From assembly GCA_035048495.1 (NCBI GenBank), contig CM068545.1:14715702-14779701 (forward strand): a DNA stretch of 64,000 bases. Direction: 5' to 3'. Positions 1-10,800 of this stretch are shown in pieces. A model generated the notes under the pieces. The model ran no database searches and had not been told where the DNA came from. It saw only the letters and a list, made by a program, of their open reading frames with translations. Position 1 is the stretch's first letter, and the number at the start of each line of letters is the position of its first letter. This stretch comes from Euptelea pleiosperma. Taxonomy: Eukaryota; Streptophyta; Magnoliopsida; Ranunculales; Eupteleaceae. A program made the translations under genes and the position numbers.

Positions 1-92
1 CTCTATTATCTATTAGTTTCTAAATATAATTATTTCTCTCCACATCTCCTCTCTCTCCTAAAATATATATTTCTATTGATTTTTATCAAGAA
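1..92 (+). repeat. Internal fragment of a Helitron-family repeat
   Basis: This stretch aligns by eye (roughly 85 percent) with positions 29735-29817, which lie inside the second Helitron. It ends exactly where the Helitron at 93-1810 begins. The simplest reading is an older family member that received a younger one. Its left part is outside the window. Confidence 0.55.
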
Positions 93-1810
93 TCTATACT
101 AAAGCTCGAGCCTGCTGAGGTTGCGCTCTGTTGAGACCCCAACTTGAGAAGCCTACGTGGCAGCATTGATTGTAGCACCTACTTGGCATCATTAATTGAC
201 AACATTGATTGCGTGAGTCATCTTTAGTTGTTAAGTTTTTGAATAAAATATCCTATGGATCTACTGTAGTAAAGTAGTAAATTTGTTTCCTTGTTAGTCA
301 TAGAATACAATCTGCATTAGGATAGTTATTAATTAGTTTCCCTACTTATTAAAGAGTGAGTCATGCAAGATTTCTCTTCCTTAATTAGTTGAATGATCAT
401 ACAGGTTTGCTAGCAAATGCGGGGATAACTTGTAATGACGTGCTTTATATGAGAGAATGAAGGGATACATACTATCGGGTCTTAGACATTAATTTACACA
501 TCGACTCATCAATCTTGACCGTCTATTCCGTTGATCACTTTTGAATTGGAAAAATATGACATATATTTCAGTTAATGTCAATCATAATATTTTAAATCAT
601 GTATATTTTTTTTCGTTCATGCAATTTTTTTCTATTGGATTTTTTTTTCTTTTCCACACATTTTTTTATTTTTTATTAACCCAACAATCACCATATTTAT
701 GTTTTTTTTGTTTATTTGTTTGGATTTTTTTCTTTAGCCATGTAAAACTATGTTGCTTGGTTAATTTGTATGTTCATTTTTTTATTTCATTAATAGGTTT
801 CCATGATTAGCAGACCAATTACACTTTTTAAAATTTATCTAGTGGTATAGGGTATTTTATGATTGTTTGGAAAGATATCCTAACTTCTAACTAAGCTCAT
901 ATCTAATGGCTAAAAATTACTCTGTTATTTGGTGCACGTGGAAAATAAAATTATGTGTCAGTAATTATTTGGAAAGAAATTAGGCTATCATAATAGGAAT
1001 GATTATTTAGGAAATTAGATTACCAAAATTGGAATAATTATTCAATATCCAATGTTAAAAATTTATATTTTCAAAAACGATTATCCATGCAAAACGTTTT
1101 ATTTTTTTGTTTTTCATCGACAAAGTTGTTTCTTTAATATTTCTAAAATCTCTAAATATCTTCACTTATTCCTATCTCTTTACATTTATTTCCTTTATAA
1201 ACTAGCCATAAAAAAAATACTTTTTTATAAGCACTATTTACTTGGATGGATGATGACTTATTTTATTTGAACGAGTTTTTGAGTTGAACATAAATAGTTT
1301 AACTCAGTTTAATTTTTGGAGGATTAGTTGAACACGTTAATTGATATTCTATGTATATTGAAAGGGGTCCATATAGCTTGATTTGCAAAAGATATCATGA
1401 GTTATGGTTCTGATATCACGGATTATGGTTATGATTATTCACAATGGACAGTTATGTTAATGATTCAAACAATGACGATAAATTTAATGGATGACACTAA
1501 GGTATATTGAAATTTTGACCAATAATCTTTTTTCTCTCTTGAGCATAAAAGATTGAATCTTCCGTTATGCAGTTGTGTTTTTCTTTCTACAGTTTGGACA
1601 CGACATTAAGGAATTTACTCTATTATAAAAAAAATGATTTATTTATTAATGGGAATCTCTCAATATTCAAGAACATAAAAGTTTTCTTTTAGATTACAAA
1701 AAAAATTATCTTTCTTTCAAGGGTCCGTTCTTTTAATGTTAAAAAAGGCTTTTATTCATTTAATATTTTTTTAATTGTGCCCGTGCTAAGCACGGGCTAT
1801 TGATTCCTAG
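93..1810 (+). mobile_element. Non-autonomous Helitron, copy 1
   Basis: The element starts with TCTATACTAAAGC preceded by A, and ends with CTAG followed by T, matching the A^T insertion preference of Helitrons. Just before the end lies a GC-rich hairpin (GCCCGTGCT / AGCACGGGC, 1779-1797) and then TATTGATTCCTAG, the standard Helitron 3-prime architecture. Most of the body is shared with the copy at 29371-38326. There are no terminal inverted repeats and no target-site duplication, as expected. No Rep/helicase coding is visible; the short open frames are T-rich and not protein-like. It would need a helper element to move. Confidence 0.82.
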
Positions 1811-2455
1811 TAAAATAACTAAAATATTCCAAAACTTTTAGTAAAATTCAAGAGAGAGCATATCTGTTGCCTTCTTCTCCCCCTCGTCAATCCGTAGTAC
1901 ACTCGTTTCGTTATCTCGTCATGTCAAGTAGTGGGACCCATTGATCCCTTACCACATCATATGCCAACACAGATCTCAACGTGTTCTTTTCCTCATCGTG
2001 TCCATCTGCAACAAATACCATACAATCAAAATCAGATGAGCATGCAAAAAAGATTGTGATGCACCGTGTATATCAACACCACGCTGCCAAGTGGGAGATA
2101 AAAAAAAATCATAGAAGCATACACCACATTCGATACGCCCCAAGTCGTGGATTCCATCAACCGATCACCACCAAATGTCGGCCAACCCCGGCACACTAGC
2201 AGAACAGTGGTAACCCGTCAAAATAATTAGGAATCGATGGCGACTTACCCCACATTTGGTGGCGAAGAACTTGATGTTTATCGGATTCAAGAACTCAATC
2301 TTTACTCTACGAAAACTAAATGAAACAGAATGAAGTCAGCTCTAATGGCAAAGCACTCAGTTTTGAGAAATTTAATCCATAAAAAGATCAAATTTCACAG
2401 CAGGTGTGTTTTGCTACAACGGACTTACAGTGAAGACAAACAACAACCCAGGTAG
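1811..2455. other. Intergenic, nothing recognised
   Basis: AT-rich to neutral sequence between the Helitron and the HAD-hydrolase exon. Open frames here are short and resemble no family I know. It may include the former promoter or an upstream exon of the hydrolase fragment, but no signal supports that. Confidence 0.4.
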
Positions 2456-2683
2456 TATTGGAGTAGGAGGAGGAGGGAGAACTGTTCTCCACTCTTTTGG
2501 TTATTCTTCTCTGGCAACCTCAAAGACGCAGAGATCGAAGGTTCGAGACCTTTTGGTCTCGAGTTATTGGGAGTGAAGGATTACGAGGAGTATAGGAGAT
2601 CTCTATACGATGAGATTACCCACAAGGTTCTCCTCGTCGATTCTATTGGAGCTCTCGTTGTTCCCTCTCAACCCATGGCTCAA
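2456..2683 (+). pseudogene. Orphan exon of a HAD-like hydrolase (HDHD3-like)
   Basis: The frame read from 2567 gives LGVKDYEEYRRSLYDEITHK, then VLLVDSIGALVVPSQPMAQ, followed by a plausible GT donor at 2684. This resembles the first conserved block of plant haloacid-dehalogenase-like hydrolases (HDHD3-like), where the aspartate of HAD motif I is followed by xxGT; here the motif reads D-S-I-G-A, so the usual threonine is alanine. The frame stays open upstream to 2456, just after an in-frame TAG, with no ATG. None of the downstream exons (remaining HAD motifs) was found before bystin. I therefore read it as a 5-prime gene fragment, left by duplication or transposon capture, or the only exon surviving local rearrangement. 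The family assignment rests on memory of related proteins. Confidence 0.62.
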
Positions 2684-3352
2684 GTTAGCATACATACCCA
2701 ATTCCTAACCCATCTTGTTCTTCTTCTTCTTCTCTGTAACTTTTCAAACCATGGTTATTTCTAAAAAAAAAGAAAAAAAAAATTGGAAGACGAACAGAAA
2801 GCACAAACCAAAAGGGTATGGTAAGGTTCTACATGGCGAGAGGATTAGACGAACAACAAAATTCATGTATAAGTATAAAGAGAGGAGGGGAGGAAGTAGA
2901 AAAGGGCTTACAAAAAAAAATTTAAGAAAAAACATATCACTACAAAGCAGCTAATAAGTGAGCCAATAATCGGCCACCCCTTTTTATCATTAAACCAGGA
3001 GCCAAGGGGTGCCGCAGTCTTATAAAATTGCTTGCTAGCATTCCTCTTTAAAGCTTGTCAAGTTACCTTCAGTTGACCCGCTAGTGTCCAGTGGATAGGC
3101 ACTAGTGACCAGCATGTTTAAGAAATGACCGTTATAATGGTAATGGCCCAAACCCATTATGTTATTTTGAAAATAACATCCTAATCTAAAAAAAAAGGGT
3201 TTAACTGTGTAACGGAAATAATGATTATTATTTTGAAAAAATATATATTTTATATTGTTGAGGTTTTTGAAAAAGAATAAATATTAATATTGTGATCTTT
3301 TTTTTTTTTACTTGAACATTACCCGGATCATTTAAAACCCTTGGTCAAGGGT
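2684..3352. other. Intergenic low-complexity DNA
   Basis: Pyrimidine-rich then A-rich tracts follow the orphan exon. Around 3117-3170 there is a short piece with CCGTTATAATGG-type words reminiscent of the CGTTATAACG MITEs elsewhere in the window, but ends could not be set. No coding sequence recognised. Confidence 0.35.
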
Positions 3353-4815
3353 TAGGGCTGCAACTCGGGCGGGTTGGGTTGGGGGTCAACCCTAGACCAA
3401 CCCATAGGGTTGGTCAATTTCTTAATTGTTTTTATTGGTTGGAAAGATATATTGCTAAATTTTTTCATATTAAAATAATTAGAAAATTGTAAAAAAAAAT
3501 ACGAGATTAAATCTATTTGTAGAAAACAATACTTGTTTTCAAAAATTACAAAAACAAATACACATAGCCATTTCTATCGGCGTCAACTTATTGACGCCAT
3601 TTCCTTCGGCGCCAAAACTTTTTTCAATAAAACCTAATTTTACCCTCACTATTTTGACTCCGTTTGAAATGGAGTCAAAACGAATTTGGTTCCATTGCAA
3701 ACGGCGCTAAAACCATTTTGGCTCCATTTCAAATGGAGTCAAATCTGATTTGGCGCCATTGTAAATGGAGCCAAACTCATTTTGACTCCGTTTGAAATTG
3801 ACACATGCATATAAAAGTTTGTGACCAACGGTCGAGTAGCCGATTGAATTTGAACCAAATCAATTCTGGCGCCGATTGAATCGGCGTCGGATCTAATATG
3901 GCACTGATTGAATCAGCGTCAGATCTAATATGGCTTCGATTCAATTGGCGTAGGAATTGATTTGGCTCCGATTCAATCGGCGCCAGAATTGATTTGGCTC
4001 CGATTCAATCGGCTACTAAAATAGCTTTTTCGGTATTACATTTTGAAAACGGCTACTAGAAGGGCTTCCCGATTCGAACGGCTATGTGTATTTGTTTTTG
4101 CAATTTTTGAAAACAAGTATTGTTTTCTACAAATAGATTTAATTTTGTATTTTCTTTCACAATTTTCTGTAAAATAATTTATTGGTCAATGCAATACCCA
4201 TTATGCTAACCATATTAAATAATAGTTTCATTTCCAATACCTCGTTAAAGAAAACATGATATTTTCATAATAAGAAAAAAGTTCATTGACTCAAATGCAT
4301 GATAAAAGTTACTAAAGAAATAACAAAAAATAATCGTCAAAGAAAACACGATATTTTCAATATCAACCGATCACATAAAATGCCAAAATGTAGTTTCAAG
4401 TGCATTTTGTAATCTCACTCAAGGGTTGTAGTTTGATAATAAGGACATCCGTGGGTTATGGATCATGGTAGATACATTTATATAAAGGGAGTGCATATTT
4501 GCACACCTCGTTTCCTCCCAAGGCTGGTTGGGGCACACCCCCAACTGCAATCTTTGCAAACCCCAATTTGCCATATGTGCTCCCTTGAATGTCGGGCTCG
4601 GGTTTTCCAAAGCTAAGTTGGGTTTCCCAAAGCCTCGTCCCGAGCCCAACTCAATTTTACTCGGGTTGTCAAAATCCTGGTCGGATCCCAACCCAATTTT
4701 GATCGGGTTGTCAAAATCCTGGCCCTAGCCCAGCCCGAGTACTGAAGGAGCCAACCCAACCTGAGCTCAACGTCGGGTTGAGGCTCGGGTTGAGCCCGCC
4801 CAAGTTGCAGCCCTA
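3353..4815. mobile_element. TIR element with nested MITE (hAT-like termini)
   Basis: The left end reads TAGGGCTGCAACTCGGGC and the right end is its imperfect inverse (GCCCAAGTTGCAGCCCTA). Next to both ends are GGGTTGGG/CGGGTTG-rich subterminal tracts. The terminal words resemble non-autonomous hAT elements, but I find no 8-bp duplication outside the ends, so class and boundaries are tentative. Its length is inflated by the MITE at 3481-4169. Between the MITE and the right end, 4490-4540 shares words with the foldback element at 26153. The right end lies only 79 bp upstream of the bystin start codon. Confidence 0.5.
3481..4169. mobile_element. Mutator-like MITE with long TIRs
   Basis: About 100 bp at the left (from AGAAAATTGT) are repeated inverted at the right (to ACAATTTTCTG). 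The flanks carry TAAAATAATT at 3471-3480 and again at 4170-4179, a 9-10 bp target-site duplication typical of Mutator-like elements. The interior is unusual: short hairpins built on GGCTCCATTT/AAATGGAGTC, then several degenerate repeats of GATTCAATCGGCG. No coding capacity. It is nested inside the TIR element at 3353-4815 and is therefore younger. Confidence 0.78.
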
Positions 4816-4894
4816 TAATTATTAGGTTTTTTTTCTACGATGGCTGCAAAACCCTTGCAAAGCCACTCCTAGTCCGTACGCTCAAGCTTCGTCA

Positions 4895-7800
4895 ATGGCG
4901 AAGAGAAGTAGAGCGCAGCAGCATCAACATGCTTTCCTTGCAGAGGACCCTTCTCTCTCAAAGAAGCGATCTCGGCCTCCCAAAGAACACCAGAAAGAAG
5001 AGAAGGTAATCCCTCCCTCTTCCTCTCTCTCTGTTTCTTACGCTCTTACACTCTCTTCATCTCTCTCTGCAGCTCATCTCGTCTGGCATGAGCTCCAAAA
5101 TCTTGAAAGAAGCCCTAATTCAACAGAAAGAGCTGGAAGAAGAGGACAGAGACCAAAGGCAAGATCCGTTCTCCGCCATTACCGAAGACCCAAAGGCTGC
5201 TTCGAGCGGTAGTGGAGAAGAAGACGTAGACGGATTCGATGGATTCTCAGAAACTCAAAGCCAGTACAACGGTTACGATGTGAGTTTAATTTCCGTTTCC
5301 AAGGAATTAGAAGAGTAGGTTCTCTTCTATTTGTCGATTATGGTTTGAAATCATTTTTTTTTAAATTGTAGGAGGAGGTTGATGAGGAAGAGGAGAGAAT
5401 ATTGGAGGCCTTCATGTCGAAGGACGCAGGTCGACAATGCACATTGGCGGACCTCATCGTCAGCAAAATCAGAGAAAAAGATGAGCAAGTCTCTTCAGGT
5501 AGATTTCGCTCTGATTATTATTTATGCCTCTTGCGTTTTAGTGAAACATATCGATTATTTAGATAATTGTGAGCAGATGTAAGTTGAAGAGTTCTTCAGT
5601 ACCACTGATTGAAATGTTCTTGTTTCTGGTCAGTTGGAAGTGAGAATTGGAGAAACAACAAGATAGGACAGACTTTTACACTTGGGGGCATTTTCCCCAA
5701 AGTATAATACAGTTTAACTTAGAATTGACCTTCATAACTGCTCTGGGATGCAAATAGTGTTAAATGTTTTCCTTAATCTATAATTCTGCATAGGTATTCT
5801 TGGTTCTACCATACTTATGAACCTAGTCTATATTATACAATTGGTTCATATTTTTTTTATCAATGTGGACTGTTCTTTCAGCGGACCTCATGTAGGAGAC
5901 CTCTTTGACCCAAAAATCAGATTGATTAGATGGTTATAACTATCTGGCAATACACATGTTTCCCTAGATTGCCACCCCCGTGTTTCTGGCCGTCCAAGAA
6001 AGAAAACAATTGGTTGCATAGTTTGAATCATCGGATTAGGACTGAGTTTGGTCTAGCAGATCTTCTAGATGGGACCCACAAGTTGGACGTTGGATTGATA
6101 AGAATATGCTCCCTTCTTTGGTTTTGTAGAGGCCAGTAGAAGTTGGGTAACACTGGGACTACCCCATGTGTCACTTTTTGTTGAGTTACATGAATTTTTC
6201 AATTTATAAGATACTAAACCTTTTGATTGATTGACCGCAGAAGCACGACCCCTTCCTAAATTGGACCACGCCATCATAGATTTATACAAGGGGTATTTGA
6301 GTCAACTATTTCTCATGATTATCCATTTTCTTTTCAGATATGTTTCGTGTTAAATCTTATCTGTATGTGTTTATTCTTATCTGAATGGTTATAAACATAA
6401 TTTGCAGAGTAGGCAAACTGCTTAGTAGATACACAGCTGGTAAAATGCCCAAAGCGTTCAAACACATTCCCGCTCTTGAACTTTGGGAGGATGTGCTCTA
6501 CTTGACCGAACCTGAGAATTGGTCGCCTAATGCAATGTACCAAGCCACAAGAATCTTTGCTTCCAATTTGGGCACAAAGAAAGCCCAGCGCTTCTACCAT
6601 CTAGTCTTGCTCCCACGGATAAGAGAAGACGTGCGAAAGAATAAGAGACTCCATTTTGCTCTATATCAAGCTTTGAAAAAGTCTCTTTATAAGCCAGCAG
6701 CCTTCAACAAAGGAATTTTGTTTCCTCTGTGTGAGGTATGTAAACCTTCAATGAAGTTCAAAAGGAGTGACCGCTATCGGGTATCCCTCTTGATGTAGTA
6801 ATCTTAAGTTGGTTATTTTGATTTGTTACTGGCATTCCTGCTTATAATTTAAAGTTTAAGGTCAGTATCTAACCAATATGGGGAGAATGAGTGTGCTCGG
6901 ATTATCATCCTACATTTCAGTAGGAAAGGTCTTTATTTATGCAGACAGAAGATTGCGTCATTTTGATAGAATCTCTCTTAAAGAGTGTTGGTCTTACCAC
7001 TAATCTCTTATAAAGTATTATTGAGATAAAAATGAGAGTCGTTGAACAACTGTAGAACTTTCTTCATTATTGTATTTTTAGATAGATGAGTGAAGTAATG
7101 CTGATGTGGCATATGGCATGTCACTAGTAGCTCTTGGCAAGTTGAGATAATCTCTCTTGATAAGGAAACACACCAAATTTTAGAGTCTTCATTATCACTA
7201 ATCTCCTCTTACGGGTTATTTAGATCTTTGGAGACTTGTTGAATAGTTGTAGCCCATTGTTGTTTTGTGAGATAGATGAGTGCCGCTATGCAGCCTATGA
7301 CACGAATAGCTAATATATATGGAAATGGCTGGAGATGATAAACTCTTCACTTCACAAAAAGAAAAAATTTTAAGTAATTTTTAGAATTCATTTAACCACC
7401 CCTTCTCTCCTGCTAACTACTTTTCCCCCTTTAAAAAAACCCAAAGAAAGTCGCCTTTTGCTCATCTCTTTCTTTTCCTTGGTTTTCCCTAACTTGAACC
7501 GTTCTTAGTTGCCAATCTTTCTTCACTTTGACTCAATCAAGTCACAAAGTTAGTTAATACAGTGCATAGGATCATTTTAATATAGTTCAACTATCAACCA
7601 TGGGTCTTTTTTTTTAGTTTTTTGACTTTTATTGTTCCTCTTAAATATTTTCACTTAAAAGGGCCCTTAAAGATTAAAAGAAAAGCCCTTAACAAAGAAC
7701 TAAGTGGTCACGGTTAGGGACAAGGAAATGAACGAAATTTTTTGTACAATTATTTTACATATAAGGAGATCTTTTATAGTCATCTTTTTATTTTTTTATT

Positions 7801-10800
7801 TTTATTTTTTTATCTTTATTCCTTCTCAAGGTATTAAGTTGATTATACTTTCAAGCAAGGTTTAAAGGGGACCGTTATAACCGTATAACGGATTGGGGGC
7901 GTTACCGTTTTTTCCTTTATAACGAAAAAAAACGCTCAAGGGCAAAAATGGAAAAAAGGGGAAAATAACGGAAAAATGGCGCTGAAATTCAAATTTTGAA
8001 TTTTAAATTTGAATTTCAAAAATGGAAAATAACGGCCGTTTTTTTTCACAAAAATTTCCAGAAAATAACGGTCGTTATTTTCTGGTGCATTTTAACGGTC
8101 CATAACGTAACGGGGTAGGTCCGAATCCGTTATAACGGCCGTTTTTTAAACTTTGCTTTCAAGAAAGAGCATAAACTTAAACTTCAAATTCTACAATAAG
8201 TAATTATTGTAACAGATTTATTGTAAGAAATAGTTTCATGGTAGCATTTTCCACATAAAACACCACCCAACTTGGATGACAATGCAATTTGAAATATTGA
8301 TAATTGAGTTTCTTGAGCGATTGAAAATTGTTTAATTTGACGACGAATTGTTGATACATGGTTTTGATTTTTCTTTTTGTGAAAGATCTTTTGTTTTCAG
8401 AAAGTCAAGAACAGTGTTTCTATAGTAGGTAGATATCTAGATTGTAAGGTAAAATGTTTTGTCATTATTTGTAAAAGTGATGTACAAAACCTTATCGTTG
8501 TATGATTGATTATGGAGTAGTTAGGGAGATTAAATACTATTTTTTAGTTATTTGGATATTATTTCATATTTTTTTTAACTCAAAGAAAATCTTTATGAAT
8601 CTTACAATCCATCAATTCGAATCCTACTCTTACAATTTTACGATCCAATTCAATTCTGACAACATTGGTTAATAACTATTTAAGTCATCGTCAGAAATCT
8701 GATTCTTTTTTTTTTTTCTGATTAAATTATTTTCTGATTTTTTTATAAGTATTATTTTTCTGATATTCTACTATCATTGCATCTGATTGTTTCAAACTAA
8801 GAATTTGTTTTTGACATACAGTCGGGGACTTGCAATCTCAGGGAAGCTGTCATTGTTGGAAGCATTATTCAGAAGGTCTCTATTCCTCCACTTCATTCAA
8901 GGTACCACTAACTCTATCTAGTCGTTAATGGTGTATGTATGTACTTGAAGCTCTATGCTTTATAGCCTTTAATCCATGCGAGATGTCTAACACAAACTTC
9001 TAATGTGTCCTGCAGTGTTGCACTATTGAAGCTCGCAGAGATGGAGTATTGTGGCACAACTAGGTATTCAAGCTCAACTCAGAGCAGAAACTGTGATGTT
9101 GTTCTTGTAACCAAACTGGTTTCTTCCTACACTAAATGAAGTTCAACGGCTTTGAACTATCATGAGCCAATAGTGCTGCAACAATGGAGTTTGATGTAGA
9201 TATGAATATGTGACAGACTGCCAGTATCAGATTTGGTAGTGGCAGAACCCAGCAACCTGACAGATTCCATCGTTATATGAGAACCCTGAAACATATAAAT
9301 CATAAATTATTATTTCAATGAGCATAGAATAGAATAGTGCTTTCCGTTTACAATATTAATTAATAAAGTAAGGTTATCTTGAAAGCAGTTAATATATATG
9401 TTTCCGTGTTTTCGCTGAAAAGTTGTAAGCCATAACTCAAAGTAGTTGAAATAGGTCTAGGCAAAAAGGAAGTGGGGTAGGAAATTCTCCTCAAAATCAA
9501 GTCTGTTCTACAATAAAAGGCAAAGAGAACAAATGTGTCTGAAATTTACAAAGGATTCAAATCATCCAATGCATCTCGGAATGATATGGTGCTTGTTAGT
9601 TAGTTCTAGAACTGGGGATGACTCTGCATCTCAACAATATGTAGGTTTGAAGAGCTGTTATTGGCAATGGCAAAGAGTGAAAAGAACTTAAGTCGTGCAA
9701 AGATATACGTTACTCCAATGAATTAATATAAAATCAGGGTAATATAATCCTAGTAAAAGACATTCCTTCCCAGCTCTGGTGTTACCTTGCAAGTTGCAAC
9801 TGTGGATTTGCAATTCCTTGGCCACCCATAGTAAAAACTACCAACTATGCTTCTTTACTGTTAAGAGGATTGACTGCCTTTAAAGTGTCTGGAAAAGAGG
9901 ATGGGATGTGAAATGATTGTTTAAAAGAACTACAGCATCCCAACGAGGGAGAAGTTCAAAAGTGAATGCAGTTTTGGAGACCTATATTTTGAGGTTGACT
10001 TGAATCCTAGTAATCTTATTATTTAGTGTGTATTTTATTAATTGACATCTGAGTGAGGATTTAATTATTTTTGCTCAGATAATTGACTGCTTTTAAAGTG
10101 TCTGGAAAAGAGGATGGGATGTGAAATGATTGTTTAAAAGAACTACAGCATCCCAACGAGGGAGAAGTTCAAAAGTGAATGTAGTTTTGGAGACCTATAT
10201 TTTGAAGTTGATTTGAATCCTAGTAATCTTATTATTTAGTGTGTATTTTATTAATTGACATCTGAGTGAGGATTTAATTATTCCTGTTGCTATTGGAATC
10301 TAATAGTATTCTCTCTTTTTTAGTCGTTAAATTTCTTCTCTTTTGTGGTCAACTATTCTTTTTATATTCTTAATGCCACTCTATTCTCTTTCGTGACCAG
10401 TATCAGCCGTAGTGTTCTTATTACAGTAAGCTGCAGAAGCATCTTGACCATTTCTTTCTCTGTCGACCTTTTGCAGTTATTTCATAAAGCTTCTTCTCGA
10501 CAAGAAATATGCTTTGCCTTACCGAGTTCTTGATGCTGTTGTTGCTCACTTTATGAGATTCCTCGAGGATTCAAGAATCATGCCTGTAATATGGCACCAG
10601 TCACTTCTCTCATTTGTGCAAAGGTTTGTTTGTTTTTTGGTGTATTTCTTGCACCAGTCCCAGTTGACCTCACATAGTCATTGTGATAACTAGCATATGC
10701 CTTCTACTTTGTGGTTGTTCTGCCTAGCCTAGGATCCCTGAAAGCCTCTAGAGGCTAGAGCTAATTTCCCCAATGCTTTACTTTGGGACACTTAGGGTTT

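Noticed and set aside
541..810. 89-codon frame in Helitron 1 (and its counterpart near 30759)
   Set aside because: Extremely Phe/Leu-rich translation of a T-rich tract; not conserved in frame between the two Helitron copies.
2715..2954. Lys-rich frame downstream of the HAD exon
   Set aside because: Arises from an A-rich tract; does not continue the HAD protein and has no homologous motif.
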